From: Verrucomicrobiaceae bacterium
GTDB taxonomy: Bacteria > Verrucomicrobiota > Verrucomicrobiia > Verrucomicrobiales > Verrucomicrobiaceae
Reading direction: 5' to 3'
DNA length: 64,000 nucleotides
Assembly: GCA_947458455.1 (NCBI GenBank)
Contig: CANGYJ010000011.1
Span: 119,805 to 183,804 of the forward strand
The position numbers and the translations under genes were made by a program. Below the pieces are notes generated by a model. It ran no database searches and was not told the origin of the DNA. It saw nothing but the letters and a program-made list of their open reading frames with translations. Positions within the stretch are counted from its first letter, which is position 1. Every line of letters begins with the position of its first letter. Positions 49,988 through 59,883 of this stretch are shown here, piece after piece.

Positions 49988-51304
49988 ATGCAATCCCGCC
50001 GACACTTCATCCGCCAGTCCGCCGCCACCCTCTTCGCCGCTCCTTGGGTCACCACGGGGATGATGGCAGCCTCACCGAATGGAAAACTCCGCCACGCAGC
50101 CTTTGGTGGAAGTGGCATGAGCTGGTCCGATATGACCAGCATGTCCAATCACCCCAATTGGGAACTCGTGGCCGTCTGTGATGTGGACACCCGGAACTTC
50201 AAAAAGGCTCAGGACAAATGGTCGAACATCAAAGTGTATCAGGACTGGCGTGAGCTGCTCGAAAAGGAAGCCGCAAACATCGACAGCGTGAACGTTTCCA
50301 CGCCGGATCACATGCATGGCAGCATCGGCCTAGCCGCTATCGCGAAGGGCAAGCATGTGTATGGGCAGAAGCCACTCGCTCACAACCTTTGGGAGTGCCG
50401 CCAGATGGTGGAGCGTGCTCGTGCGAAGGGCGTGATGACGCAGATGGGCATTCAAATCTCCTCGGACTTCTCCGAGCGTCTCGCCGTCGAGCTCATCCAA
50501 ATGGGTGCCATCGGCAAGGTGAAGGAAGCGCATACCTTCTCAAACAAGAAATGGGGAGACATGGAAGTCCGCCCTCAAAAGAGCGATGAAATCCCTGCGG
50601 AGCTGGATTGGAATAAATGGCTCGGTGTGGCCTCGGAACGCAGCTTCATCAAAGGCTACGATCACCCGAGCAACTGGCGCAAGCGTCGTGACTTTGGCAC
50701 CGGCACGCTCGGTGACATGGGCTGTCACATGTTCAGCGGCTGGTTCCGATCCCTCGACCTGGCGGCACCCACCGCCGTCGTTTCACGTGGTCCGCGTCCG
50801 AACAAAGACAACTGGGCCATCAATGCCGTCGTCGAGTACACCTTCCTCGGCACTAAATTCACCGCCGGTGAAAGCATCAAGGTCACCTGGACCGATGGCG
50901 ATGCACGCCCACCCGCTGAGGTCATGGCGCTGGCTGGTGATGTGGCGAAATTTCCTGGCCAAGGCACGATCTATATCGGCACGGATGGCGTGTTGCTGCA
51001 TCCGCACGGCTCCACGCCGATGCTGCACCCGCGAGACAAATTCACGGGCTTCAAATATCCAAAACTCGAGCCTCGGAATCACTGGTTCGATTTCATCGAC
51101 TGCTGCCTGAAGGGCGATAAGCAGCCCAGCGCCAACTTTGACTATGCGGGCCCGCTCACTGAGGCCGTGCTACTCGGCTGCCTCGCCAGCGATTTCCCCG
51201 GCGAAACGCTCACCTGGGATGCTCCAGCGCTCAAAATCCCCAACAATGCCCTCGCGGACAAAAGGGTGCGTCGTGAGTATCGCAAGGGGTGGGAGCTCGT
51301 CTGA
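49988..51304 (+). CDS. Tat-exported Gfo/Idh/MocA-family oxidoreductase
   Basis: A 438-aa protein with a Tat leader (MQSRRHFIRQSAATLFAAPW). The NAD(P)-binding domain has a degenerate glycine motif in LRHAAFGGSGMSWSDM, then WELVAVCDVDTRNF and DSVNVSTPDHMHGSIGLAAI. The catalytic-Lys loop reads KHVYGQKPLAHN, with Gln in place of the usual Glu of EKP. The substrate domain ends with the exported-family pattern HWFDFIDCCLKGDKQPSANF. Role: oxidation or reduction of sugars in the periplasm, substrate unknown. Confidence 0.93.
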   Translation: MQSRRHFIRQSAATLFAAPWVTTGMMAASPNGKLRHAAFGGSGMSWSDMTSMSNHPNWELVAVCDVDTRNFKKAQDKWSNIKVYQDWRELLEKEAANIDSVNVSTPDHMHGSIGLAAIAKGKHVYGQKPLAHNLWECRQMVERARAKGVMTQMGIQISSDFSERLAVELIQMGAIGKVKEAHTFSNKKWGDMEVRPQKSDEIPAELDWNKWLGVASERSFIKGYDHPSNWRKRRDFGTGTLGDMGCHMFSGWFRSLDLAAPTAVVSRGPRPNKDNWAINAVVEYTFLGTKFTAGESIKVTWTDGDARPPAEVMALAGDVAKFPGQGTIYIGTDGVLLHPHGSTPMLHPRDKFTGFKYPKLEPRNHWFDFIDCCLKGDKQPSANFDYAGPLTEAVLLGCLASDFPGETLTWDAPALKIPNNALADKRVRREYRKGWELV

Positions 51305-51318
51305 AGCTAAAATGAAGA

Positions 51319-51351
51319 CCGCCTGCCGATTCGATCGAATCAGGCAGGCGG
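51319..51351. terminator. Strong stem-loop after the Gfo/Idh/MocA gene
   Basis: CCGCCTGCC / GGCAGGCGG encloses a second palindrome GATTCG-AT-CGAATC, giving an almost continuous hairpin 15 nt past the stop codon. No T-run follows, so it is probably a terminator or a 3'-end stabiliser rather than a canonical intrinsic terminator. Confidence 0.6.
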
Positions 51352-51384
51352 ACGGCGTTTCGGAGTGTGGAGGCGTTGATGATT

Positions 51385-51442
51385 GTAGTTCGGCCTTCAG
51401 GCCGTGATTCCAGGCTCCTGAACGGGCTGAAGCCCGAACTAC
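51385..51442. repeat. Intergenic copy of the GTAGTTCGGG...CGAACTAC palindrome
   Basis: Left arm GTAGTTCGGCCTTCAGGCCG and right arm CGGGCTGAAGCCCGAACTAC are separated by 18 nt. It is the same family as the copy inside the DUF1553 gene (38243-38288). The two bases that differ between arms are compensated within each arm's own small hairpin (GGCCT..AGGCC versus GGGCT..AGCCC). Confidence 0.9.
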
Positions 51443-51501
51443 GAACAGCTTGGCGTTCTTGAACGAACTGTCGAATCTGGAGAAAGTGTGAGAAACGCCG
51501 G

Positions 51502-52692
51502 TTAGCCCAGGGAGGGCACACGGACGTTCACATCCACGTCAGCGGCATAATCCACGCCATCGAGACCGAAGCCAAAGAGACGCAGGAAGCTGGATTGGTA
51601 GCCTTCGAAGTCGCCGAGTTGGGCGAAGTTTTCGGTGTTCACTTCCTTCCAGCGGTCATCGACCAATTGCTGAACGGCAGGATTCATTTCCCAATCGTCA
51701 ACACGGATGCGGCCCGCTTCATCAGGTTGCGGCTGGCCGTTGTAGAGACGGTCGCGAAAGAGGCGGTCCATCTGCTCGATGCAATCCTCATGAGTGCCCT
51801 CGGCCTTCATGACCTTGTAGAGCAAGGAAATGTAAAGAGGCACCACGGGGATGGCGCTGCTGGCCTGAGTTACGAGGGCTTTGTTCACGGAAACCCAGGC
51901 CTTGCCGCCGATGGGGGCCAGCTTGGCATCGAGGGCACGCTGGGCACGTTCGACGTCCTCTTTGGCCCGACCGATGGTGCCGTTCTTGTAGATGGGCCAG
52001 GTAACTTCAGGCCCGATGTAGCTGTAAGCCACGGTCTGCACGCCTTGAGCGAGCACACCGGCGCTTTGCAGTTCATCGATCCACATTTCCCAGTCTTCAC
52101 CGCCCATGACGGCCACGGTTTGGGCGATCTCGTCGTCGTTGGCTGGCTCGATGGTGACTTCGTTCACGACACCCGTGCCGGTGTTGAGGTTCTTGTTCGT
52201 GTAGGTGCCGCCGATGGGCTTGAGGCAGGATTTGAAGACCTCCCCGGTCTTTGGATGCGTGCGGCGTGGGCTGGCGAGGGAATAGATGACGCAATCCACC
52301 TGGCCGAGATCCGCCTTGATGGCGGCGATGACTTCCGCCTTCATCGCATCGGAGTAGGCATCGCCATTGAAAGAGCGGGCGTAGAGGCCCGCAGCCTTGG
52401 CTTCGGTCTCAAAGGCAGCCGAATTGTACCATCCGGTGGTGCCACAGCGATCTTCTTCCGCCGGTTTTTCAAAGAACACACCGATGGTGGCGGCATCGGA
52501 GCCAAAAGCAGCCGCGATGCGTGAGGCGAGGCCGTAACCCGTGGAGGAACCGACGACGAGAACCTTCTTGGGTCCGTTGGCGATGGGGCCGCGGCTCTTC
52601 ACGAGGGCCATCTGGTCGGCGACATGCTTCGCACAACCGGTGGGGTGTGCGGTGGTGCAGATGAATCCACGAATTTTGGGTGTGACGATCAT
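51502..52692 (-). CDS. fabV: Trans-2-enoyl-ACP/CoA reductase FabV
   Basis: A 396-aa NADH-dependent enoyl reductase of the FabV type, which performs the last step of fatty-acid elongation and is often triclosan-tolerant. Motifs: N-terminal [20 protein letters not shown], the extended nucleotide motif [39 protein letters not shown] and the active-site [19 protein letters not shown] followed by AKEDVE (Tyr-x8-Lys). The start at MIVTPKIRG matches family N-termini; a longer frame upstream is not conserved. No fabI is in the window. Confidence 0.95.
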   Translation of the reverse strand: MIVTPKIRGFICTTAHPTGCAKHVADQMALVKSRGPIANGPKKVLVVGSSTGYGLASRIAAAFGSDAATIGVFFEKPAEEDRCGTTGWYNSAAFETEAKAAGLYARSFNGDAYSDAMKAEVIAAIKADLGQVDCVIYSLASPRRTHPKTGEVFKSCLKPIGGTYTNKNLNTGTGVVNEVTIEPANDDEIAQTVAVMGGEDWEMWIDELQSAGVLAQGVQTVAYSYIGPEVTWPIYKNGTIGRAKEDVERAQRALDAKLAPIGGKAWVSVNKALVTQASSAIPVVPLYISLLYKVMKAEGTHEDCIEQMDRLFRDRLYNGQPQPDEAGRIRVDDWEMNPAVQQLVDDRWKEVNTENFAQLGDFEGYQSSFLRLFGFGLDGVDYAADVDVNVRVPSLG

Positions 52693-52799
52693 AGTTGGAG
52701 ATGGGAACGCGATGCCGTTAACCGCTGCATGAGGGCTGGCAAATGGTTTTGCGATGGTGGTATTCCCCATCTCCATGTCACGCTGTGCTTCGTTCGAGA

Positions 52800-53957
52800 T
52801 CAGAGCGTCTGATGAATGCGTCCAAGGGCCATCAAAATGTAGCTGGTGGAGAGGACGGGATCGCTTTCCATCCAGCGGCCTTCGGTGTTGAGCCAGGAAC
52901 CATCGCCCTTTTGCAGATTGAGCAGCTTCGCGGTGATGTCCGCACGCCAGTCGATCGTTTTGCCATCCTTCGTCTGGATCAAGTCCACCTGAGCGATGGC
53001 GAGGGCCTTGCTCATCGTGTGATAATAGTAGTAGAGGCCTTGGGCACCGAGGCCGGGATTCTCTTCGACGGTGTAATTCTTCTTGAGCCATTCGAGCACG
53101 GCCTTCACGCGGTCGTCGTTCTTATCGAGTCCGGCGTAGATGAAGCTGAGCAGGCCTGCGTAGCTGATGCTGCCGTAGCTGCGCAAGGCGATGCGGCCAT
53201 CGGGGAGCTGGACTTTGGCACCACGTGTCTCGGTGGGGTTGTAGATGAAGCCACCGGCATCGGCGGGGTCTTTGCTCACCCAGCTCGATTGGTTGCTCTC
53301 GGGGCGGTTCTGGCAGCGCTGGATGAAGTCGATGGCGGCGGCAAAGTTGAGCTGCGGTTCGTTCTTGGCGGCATCGCCTTTGTCGGCGAGCAGCGACTGG
53401 GCGTAATAGAGTGCTTCGAGGGCGAAGGTGGTGTTCGAGAGATCGGCGTGCGTGGCTTTTTCCTCGCCGTAACCAATGCCACCATCGGTGGCGGCATCGT
53501 TCTTGCCTTTCTCGTCGAGATCAAGCTGGCGAGTGACGAGGTAACGACGGGCTTTGAGCATGATTTCCTCGTTCTCGGGCTTCGGATTGAGCATCAGGGC
53601 GGTGAGGGCGAGCGCAGTGTTGTAGGTGGCGCGGGCTTTGATGGTGATAGAGCCGTCCGGTTTGGCGTTGCTGATGAGATAACGGGTGCCAGCCACGACC
53701 TCGGCAGGCACGGGGTCGCCGGGCTTGCGGTTGGGATCGAGCATGAAGCTGGTCACGGCCAGCCCGGTGATGGCCACCGGCTCAGCTTCGCCCCATTGGC
53801 CGGTTTGTTTGTTCTGCTGACTGCGAAGGAAGTTCAGGCCGCGCTCCACGCTGAGGCGCAGTTCTTGACGCAGGGATTCATGTCGCGGTGCTTGCGAGGC
53901 ACCTTGGCCGAAGGCAGAGACGGTCGCGAGGGTGAGGAGAAGGGCGGGGAGCTTCAT
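52800..53957 (-). CDS. Secreted squalene-cyclase/prenyltransferase-fold repeat protein
   Basis: A 385-aa exported protein with a signal peptide ([17 protein letters not shown]). Repeats of the alpha/alpha-toroid fold are visible: [69 protein letters not shown] and [18 protein letters not shown] with [14 protein letters not shown]. The catalytic DxDD motif of cyclases is not seen, so it is probably a non-enzymatic or unknown-activity member, as is frequent in Planctomycetes and Verrucomicrobia. Confidence 0.85.
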   Translation of the reverse strand: MKLPALLLTLATVSAFGQGASQAPRHESLRQELRLSVERGLNFLRSQQNKQTGQWGEAEPVAITGLAVTSFMLDPNRKPGDPVPAEVVAGTRYLISNAKPDGSITIKARATYNTALALTALMLNPKPENEEIMLKARRYLVTRQLDLDEKGKNDAATDGGIGYGEEKATHADLSNTTFALEALYYAQSLLADKGDAAKNEPQLNFAAAIDFIQRCQNRPESNQSSWVSKDPADAGGFIYNPTETRGAKVQLPDGRIALRSYGSISYAGLLSFIYAGLDKNDDRVKAVLEWLKKNYTVEENPGLGAQGLYYYYHTMSKALAIAQVDLIQTKDGKTIDWRADITAKLLNLQKGDGSWLNTEGRWMESDPVLSTSYILMALGRIHQTL

Positions 53958-54074
53958 GGTAAATGAAAGGGAAGGGGGATCAGGCTAAACGGCAATGGGC
54001 AAAGCGCCCCAATTGGCCCGATGGCTGGTTTTTGATCGAAAGGGGACCCGACGGGGCGATTCTTGCCCCATTCG

Positions 54075-54557
54075 TCAAGGCTGCGCATACCTCGCCTTGA
54101 GGGCGGTGACGACGTTGGCGGGGGCAAAGGGCTCGATATTGCCACCCAGGCGGCCGATTTCCTTTACCAGACGACTGCTGATGTAGGTGAATTCTTCTCG
54201 CGGCATCAGGAAGAGCGTTTCGAGGTTTGGCTCCAGCTTCCGGTTCATCAAAGCGAGCTGGAATTCGAACTCAAAGTCCGATACCGCCCGCAGGCCACGC
54301 ACGAGGGCGCAGGCGCCGTTGTCGCGGGCGAAATTCACCAGCAGCCCCTCGAAGGGCATCACTTCCAAATTGGCGATGCCAGCCGTGGCTTCCTTCACGA
54401 GAGCCACACGTTCGGCCACACTGAAGAGGCTGTTTTTGGCGTTGTCTCGTGCCACGGCCACGATCAGGCGGTCGAACAGCCCGGCGGCACGCTGGATGAC
54501 ATCGAGGTGCCCATTGGTGATGGGATCAAAACTGCCGGGATAGATGGCGAGGCGCAT
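54075..54557 (-). CDS. coaD: Phosphopantetheine adenylyltransferase CoaD
   Basis: A 160-aa enzyme of coenzyme A synthesis that joins 4'-phosphopantetheine and ATP to give dephospho-CoA. The nucleotidyltransferase motif TNGH is within AIYPGSFDPITNGHLDVIQR; LVRGLRAVSDFEFEFQLALM, FLMPREEFTYISSRLVKEI and the C-terminal ISSR motif are intact. Length is typical. It is transcribed away from the ABC operon. Confidence 0.96.
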   Translation of the reverse strand: MRLAIYPGSFDPITNGHLDVIQRAAGLFDRLIVAVARDNAKNSLFSVAERVALVKEATAGIANLEVMPFEGLLVNFARDNGACALVRGLRAVSDFEFEFQLALMNRKLEPNLETLFLMPREEFTYISSRLVKEIGRLGGNIEPFAPANVVTALKARYAQP

Positions 54558-54668
54558 GGTTGTGGCGGGGCGGGGAGGGCAGTGGATTGTAGGGGGACTT
54601 TCGGAAACGGCAACGCCCGGCCTTTTCGTGTGTGACGATGCATTTACATGGTAGGCACAAATTTTCGG

Positions 54669-54696
54669 TTGAGAAAAAACGACACTTACCTATAAG
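54669..54696 (+). promoter_or_regulatory. Candidate sigma-70 promoter of the Gld-type ABC operon
   Basis: TTGAGA, a 16-nt spacer and TATAAG lie in an A/T-rich patch about 115 nt before the ABC ATPase start. Both hexamers are close to the consensus and no better pair was found in the gap. Confidence 0.55.
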
Positions 54697-54810
54697 CGGG
54701 CCGCGTTTCTCAACGTCCCGCAGGCTGGCGTGTTCTTTGGACCCGCCACGATTGCGGAAACGTTTCGTTTTCTCCCCAACCTCCAGCCTCCAAAACCAAC
54801 CACCCAACCT

Positions 54811-55548
54811 ATGATTCAGGTGAAGAACCTCCGAAAAGAGTTCGGCTCGAAGGTCGCCGTCGATGACGTCTCCTTCAAAGTCGAAAAAGGCGAAGTGCTC
54901 GGCTTCCTCGGGCCGAACGGCGCCGGCAAGTCCACCACCATGCGCATGGTCACCGGCTACTTCCGGCCCACCAGCGGCTCCGTCTCCCTCGGTGGCATCG
55001 ACATGCTCGATGAGCCGGAAAAGGCGAAGCAGATACTCGGTTATCTGCCAGAAAACGCGCCGCTGTATTCTGACATGACCGTGGCCAGCTTCCTCGGCTT
55101 CTGCGCTGAACTCCGCGGCATTCATGGTGCGGCCCGCACCAAGGCCATCGACCGTGTGCTCGATCTCTGCTTCCTCGACAAGGTGCGCAATCAAAGCGTC
55201 GATACCCTTTCCAAAGGTTACCGCCACCGCACCTGCTTCGCCCAGAGCATCATCCATGATCCCGAAGTGCTCATCCTCGATGAACCGACGGACGGTTTGG
55301 ACCCCAATCAGAAGCACGAAGTGCGTGGCATGATCAAGCGCATGGGCCAGAACAAGGCCATCATCTTCTCCACCCACATCCTGGAGGAAGTCGATGCCGC
55401 CTGCTCCCGCGCCATGATCATTGATCGTGGCAAGGTGGTGGCCGATGGCACCCCCGAACAGCTCCGCAAGATCGTCCCCGGCTGCAACAGCCTCGATGAG
55501 GTCTTCCGCAGCATTACCCGCTCTGAAACCGCGAAGAAGGGCGAATAA
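54811..55548 (+). CDS. ABC transporter ATP-binding protein, GldA-like
   Basis: A 245-aa ATPase with Walker A GFLGPNGAGKSTTMRM, Walker B VLILDEPTDGLDPNQ, and switch His in IIFSTHILEEVDAACSRAM. The signature motif is degenerate, LSKGYRHRT instead of LSGGQ, as is common in the ABC-2/GldA branch. It starts at MIQVKNLRKEFGSK and is followed by a permease, a GldG-type protein and a DUF4340 protein, an arrangement known from Bacteroidetes gliding/secretion loci and from PVC bacteria. Substrate unknown. Confidence 0.94.
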   Translation: MIQVKNLRKEFGSKVAVDDVSFKVEKGEVLGFLGPNGAGKSTTMRMVTGYFRPTSGSVSLGGIDMLDEPEKAKQILGYLPENAPLYSDMTVASFLGFCAELRGIHGAARTKAIDRVLDLCFLDKVRNQSVDTLSKGYRHRTCFAQSIIHDPEVLILDEPTDGLDPNQKHEVRGMIKRMGQNKAIIFSTHILEEVDAACSRAMIIDRGKVVADGTPEQLRKIVPGCNSLDEVFRSITRSETAKKGE

Positions 55549-55599
55549 GCTCCCTCGCTCCAAGTCTCTGCTTCAACCTACCAACCCCGTTTTCCGAAC

Positions 55600-56358
55600 A
55601 TGAACAAACGTGACATCGAAAACACCCTGACCGTCTTCAAACGCGAGTTCCTGGCCTATTTCAACTCCCCGGTGCTCTACGTCATCGTGGTGATCTTCCT
55701 GCTGGCCTCCCAGGGCTTCGCCTTCTTCTTCTCCCGCATCCTCGATAGCGACGACGTCTCGCTCGCCACACGCTTCTTCGTCTGGCATCCCTGGATCTAT
55801 ACCGTGCTCGCTCCCGCCGTGGGCATGCGTTTGTGGTCCGAAGAGCATCGCCTCGGCACCATCGAGCTGCTCATGACCATGCCCGTCTCCCCCTGGCAGG
55901 CTATCTTGGGCAAATTCTTCGCCGCCGCCTTCGTCTGGGCCATCGGCCTCGGCCTCACCTTCACCATCGCCATGACCGTCGGCTACCTCGGTGATCCTGA
56001 CAGCGGTCCGATCATCAGCGGTTACGTCGCCAGCTATCTGTATGCCATGGCCTGCCTCGCCGTGACCAGCGCCATCAGCGCCTTCACCCGCAGCCAGGTG
56101 GTGTGCTTCATCATCAGCGTGGCCTTCTGCCTCGTCATCGCCCTCATCGGTGATCCAGGCATCACCCAGGCCATCGTGAATGCCGTGCCGAACGGCTTTG
56201 AGTGGCTCGTGCGCTTCGTGAGCTACTTCAGCTTCATGGATCACTTCTTTGAAATGACTAAGGGCATCTTCGTCCTTCGCGATGTGCTTTACTTCATCTC
56301 CGTCATCGCCGCCGCCCTGCTCGTAACCGACCTCGGTCTCCGTTCGAAGCGTGCCTGA
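55600..56358 (+). CDS. ABC-2 type permease, GldF-like
   Basis: A 252-aa membrane protein with six hydrophobic helices. It opens TVFKREFLAYFNSPVLYVIV, then MRLWSEEHRLGTIELLMTMP, which is the conserved loop of the ABC-2 family, and FAAAFVWAIGLGLTFTIAMT. It lies 51 nt after the ATPase gene and forms the transmembrane channel with it. Confidence 0.92.
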   Translation: MNKRDIENTLTVFKREFLAYFNSPVLYVIVVIFLLASQGFAFFFSRILDSDDVSLATRFFVWHPWIYTVLAPAVGMRLWSEEHRLGTIELLMTMPVSPWQAILGKFFAAAFVWAIGLGLTFTIAMTVGYLGDPDSGPIISGYVASYLYAMACLAVTSAISAFTRSQVVCFIISVAFCLVIALIGDPGITQAIVNAVPNGFEWLVRFVSYFSFMDHFFEMTKGIFVLRDVLYFISVIAAALLVTDLGLRSKRA

Positions 56359-56406
56359 TCGATCCCTCATCCTTTTTCTCCCATCCCTTATCCCCTTCCA
56401 TCAGCC

Positions 56407-58401
56407 ATGAGTGCTTCCACCAAGACAGCCGCCTTTGGCATCACCACCCTGCTGACCATCGCCGTCATCGCCGCCATCAACTTCCTCGTTGGTGGCGTGG
56501 GCTTTGGTAATATCCGCCTCGATCTCACTGAGGACGGTCTCTACACCCTCTCCCCCGGCACCAAGAACATCCTCAGCCGCATCAGTGCGGACGAGCCGGT
56601 CACCATCAAATTCTATTCGACCAATGACGACCGCGTCATGCCGAACCTCCTCAAGCCGCACGCCCGCAGCATTGAGGACCTGCTCCTCGAATACGAAAAG
56701 CAGGGCAACAACAACGTCGTCCTCGAAGTCATCCATCCGAACCCGGATACCGATGATGAAGATAAGGCCAAGGAAGACGAAGTCCGTGGCATGCAGGTCA
56801 ATCAAGAAGGCGACAATATCTACCTCGGTATGACGGTGAAGTGCCTCGACCAGAAGGAAGTGCTGCCATTCCTCAGCCCCGATGACGCCACCTCGCTCGA
56901 GTATGAGGTTTCCCGCGCCATTGCCAAGGTCATCAAGCCTACCAAGACCATCATCGGTTTCATGAGCGCTATGCAGATCGGGGGCAATCCCATGGCCATG
57001 ATGCAGCGCCAGCGTGGGGGGGAGGCTTGGGCCGTCATTCAGCAGCTCCGCGCCGATTACGAGGTCCGCGAAGTGCCTTTTTCCACCGATAAGATCGATA
57101 AGGACATCACTGTCCTCATCGTCATCCACCCGGCGGACATCACAGAGACCGCAGAATTCGCCATCGATCAGTATTTGCTTGGCGGCGGCAATGTGGTGGC
57201 TTTTGTGGACCCGCAGAGCCTCCTGGCTCAGGCCATGAGCAGTCAGCAGAACCCCATGACCGGCCAGCCCGGCACCATGATCAACGGCTCCTCCGACCTC
57301 TCGAACCTCTTCAAAGCTTGGGGCATTAATTACAAGAAGGACATGATCCTCGCCGATATGAACTACCGCGGCATGCTCCAGGGCCGCACGATGCCCACCG
57401 CGCTGCAACTGCCCGCCAAGGCCATCAATCAGGACAGCCGCTTCACCACCGGTCTCCAGGCTTTCACCCTCATGAATGCCGGCTCCTTCGGTATCGACAA
57501 GAAAGAGGGCCTCGATGCCACCACCCTCGCCTCCAGCTCCGAAGCCTCCGAGATGATCGACACCGCCGCTGCTGATAAACTCCGCCGCGAGCCGATGACG
57601 AACTTCACCGCCAGCGGCAAAAAGCAGGTCCTCGGCGTCCACATCAAAGGTAAATTCAAGAGCGCCTTCCCGAACGGCCGCCCGAACGCCCCCGGCGTTT
57701 CCAAAGAAACCGGCGGTGCCGAAAAGGATGCTACCAAGCCCGTCGCGACGGCCACCGCGCCCCCCGTAGCCGTCACCACCGCTCCCGCTGCTGCTGCTCC
57801 AGCTCCCGCAGCTCCCAAAAAAGACGACTCCCTCAAAGAGTCCATCGACAGCGAGCGCAACGTCATCGTCTTCTCCGATGCGGACATGCTCTATGATGCC
57901 TTCTGCCTCCGTCAGGGGGATCTCGGCGTCGGTATGGTCACCAATGGTGGCAATCTTCCGATGCTGCTGAACACCGTCGAAGTCCTCGCGGGCGGCGGTG
58001 ATCTCATCCAGGTGCGTAATCGCAAATCTCCCATCCGTCCCTTCTCCAAGCTCAAAGAGATGCGTGAGGAAGTGGAAGAGAAATACCGCCCGAAGCTCGT
58101 CTCCCTAGAAGCCGAGCGTCAAAAGCTCGCCGAGCAGCTCAGTAAGGCCCGTCCTCAGATCGACCTCAAAAAAGGTGCTCTCATCGTTGACCAAGGCACC
58201 ATGAACAACATCAAGGAGATGGAGAAAAACTCCGTCAAGATCGACCGTGAGGTGCGTGACATCCGCAAGGAGGTCAACAAGGAGGTCGAATTCCAAAAGA
58301 CCCTCCTCAAGAGCCTCAATGTCCTCGGCGTGCCGCTCCTCGTCGGCGTCGTCGGCCTTATCCTTGCCATGCGCCGCCGCTCCCTCACTGCCGCGGCCTA
58401 A
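56407..58401 (+). CDS. GldG-like ABC auxiliary protein
   Basis: A 664-aa protein with one N-terminal helix (ITTLLTIAVIAAINFLVGGV) and one near the C-terminus (LNVLGVPLLVGVVGLILAM). The periplasmic part is of the ABC-transporter auxiliary type (DLTEDGLYTLSPGTKNILS, VTIKFYSTNDDRVMP, KTIIGFMSAMQ, DKDITVLIVIHPADITETA, NVIVFSDADMLYDAFCLRQG). A Pro/Ala/Thr-rich linker lies at about 440-480 and a coiled coil at about 555-640. It acts with the ATPase and permease; in Bacteroidetes GldG is needed for gliding. Confidence 0.9.
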   Translation: MSASTKTAAFGITTLLTIAVIAAINFLVGGVGFGNIRLDLTEDGLYTLSPGTKNILSRISADEPVTIKFYSTNDDRVMPNLLKPHARSIEDLLLEYEKQGNNNVVLEVIHPNPDTDDEDKAKEDEVRGMQVNQEGDNIYLGMTVKCLDQKEVLPFLSPDDATSLEYEVSRAIAKVIKPTKTIIGFMSAMQIGGNPMAMMQRQRGGEAWAVIQQLRADYEVREVPFSTDKIDKDITVLIVIHPADITETAEFAIDQYLLGGGNVVAFVDPQSLLAQAMSSQQNPMTGQPGTMINGSSDLSNLFKAWGINYKKDMILADMNYRGMLQGRTMPTALQLPAKAINQDSRFTTGLQAFTLMNAGSFGIDKKEGLDATTLASSSEASEMIDTAAADKLRREPMTNFTASGKKQVLGVHIKGKFKSAFPNGRPNAPGVSKETGGAEKDATKPVATATAPPVAVTTAPAAAAPAPAAPKKDDSLKESIDSERNVIVFSDADMLYDAFCLRQGDLGVGMVTNGGNLPMLLNTVEVLAGGGDLIQVRNRKSPIRPFSKLKEMREEVEEKYRPKLVSLEAERQKLAEQLSKARPQIDLKKGALIVDQGTMNNIKEMEKNSVKIDREVRDIRKEVNKEVEFQKTLLKSLNVLGVPLLVGVVGLILAMRRRSLTAAA

Positions 58402-58436
58402 TCACTTCACCCGAGAACTGAGAACCTCGAACGACC

Positions 58437-59864
58437 ATGAAAAAGATTATCCTTCTCCTCATGCTGCTCGCCGCCATCATTGGCGCGGCCTATTACCAGA
58501 GCAATCAACGCCAATCCCGCCTCAACCGCGCCAGCAGCGGTGCCACCAAGACGCGCGAGCTTCTGTTCCGTGATTTCGACATCAATGGCATCAAGAAGAT
58601 CCGCATCAAGGAAGACAAGCAGGAGACCAACATCACCGTGCAGGGCGATCAATGGGTCGTCGCTGATCGCGGCGGCTATCCTGCGAACAAGGAAAAGCTC
58701 CAGACCGTGCTCATGGGGCTGAAGTATGAAAAGATCAAAGCAGGCCGCCGCATCGGCAAAGACTCCTGGGGCAAAATCGGCGTGAACTCACCCGGTGAAG
58801 CCACCGCCTTCGGCGTCGGCACGCTCATCGAACTCCTCGATGAATCCGGCAGTGTGAAGCATTCCTTTGTCCTCGGTGGTAAAGTCACCAGCTCCGGCGG
58901 TCAGGATGACCAGATGAGCATGTTCGGCGGTGGCCCACAGGGCAATCGCTTCGTCCGCCTCAAGGACGAAGAAACCATCTACGAGGTCGCCAACCAGTTC
59001 AGCGACCTCGAAAACAAACCCGAAGCCTGGGTGCTGAAAGACTTCATCGCTGTCTCCAAACTCAAGAGTATCGAAGTCACCGCGCCCAAGGCTGAAGACT
59101 CCTGGAAAGCTTCCAAAAAGGCCGAAAGCGACACCGAATTCGGCCTCGAAGGTGCCAAGGCGGATGAAAAGCTCGATGATGCCAAAGCCGCCCTCTCCAG
59201 CTTCCTCTCCGGCCCCACCTTCGACGACGTGCTCGCCAAGGACAAAGCCGCCGAAACCTTCAAAGACGCCGTCAAAGCCGTTCTCACCACTTTCGACGGC
59301 TTCACCTACACCGTGCAGGCTGCCAAGAAGGCCGTCGATGGTGCAGACAAATGGTACATGACCGTCACCACCACCGCCGCCATCCCGCAAAAACGCGAAG
59401 CGGTGAAGGATGAAAAGCCTGAGGACAAAAAGACCAACGACGAGAATTTCGACGCCCAGAAAAAGACCCTCGAAGAAAAGCTCGCCAAAGAAAAAGCCTG
59501 CGATGGCTGGGTTTATCAGGTGACCGAATACACCGTGAACACCCTCTTCAAGAAGCGCAGTGAACTCCTCAAAACGGAGGAAGCTAAACCCGCCGCCCCC
59601 GCTCCTACCATTCCAGGCCTCACTCCCGGCACTATCCCCGGCCTCAAGCCCGTCACGCCTCCTGCGGAACCCGCCAAGCCCTCCGCCGATGCCGCCACAA
59701 AGCCCGCCCCCATCACTGTGACCACCCCACCGATCTCCGTGCCCCCCGCCAACGAGATCAAGGACAAGCCCGTCACCCCACCGGCCACTCCCAAGCCCGA
59801 GCTGAAACCCACTGAGGCACCCACCACTCCTCCTGCTCCATCTCCCGCCGAGCCGAAGAAATAA
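58437..59864 (+). CDS. DUF4340 protein of the Gld-type ABC operon
   Basis: A 475-aa protein with an N-terminal anchor (KKIILLLMLLAAIIGAAYYQ). DUF4340-type repeats follow (about 40-190 and 210-330): INGIKKIRIKEDKQETNITV, WVVADRGGYPANKEKLQTVL, FVRLKDEETIYEVANQFSDL and WVLKDFIAVSKLKSIEV. A Lys/Glu-rich segment and a long Pro/Ala/Thr tail (about 385-475) end the protein. It lies 35 nt after the gldG-like gene and is closed by a terminator, so the operon has four genes. Function unknown; probably a periplasmic accessory. Confidence 0.9.
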   Translation: MKKIILLLMLLAAIIGAAYYQSNQRQSRLNRASSGATKTRELLFRDFDINGIKKIRIKEDKQETNITVQGDQWVVADRGGYPANKEKLQTVLMGLKYEKIKAGRRIGKDSWGKIGVNSPGEATAFGVGTLIELLDESGSVKHSFVLGGKVTSSGGQDDQMSMFGGGPQGNRFVRLKDEETIYEVANQFSDLENKPEAWVLKDFIAVSKLKSIEVTAPKAEDSWKASKKAESDTEFGLEGAKADEKLDDAKAALSSFLSGPTFDDVLAKDKAAETFKDAVKAVLTTFDGFTYTVQAAKKAVDGADKWYMTVTTTAAIPQKREAVKDEKPEDKKTNDENFDAQKKTLEEKLAKEKACDGWVYQVTEYTVNTLFKKRSELLKTEEAKPAAPAPTIPGLTPGTIPGLKPVTPPAEPAKPSADAATKPAPITVTTPPISVPPANEIKDKPVTPPATPKPELKPTEAPTTPPAPSPAEPKK

Positions 59865-59883
59865 GCCATTCCATTACACCCTG

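Noticed and set aside
52693..53091. N-terminal extension of the fabV frame
   Set aside because: FabV proteins begin at the MIVTPKIRG segment; the extension overlaps the end of the neighbouring gene antisense or in another frame.
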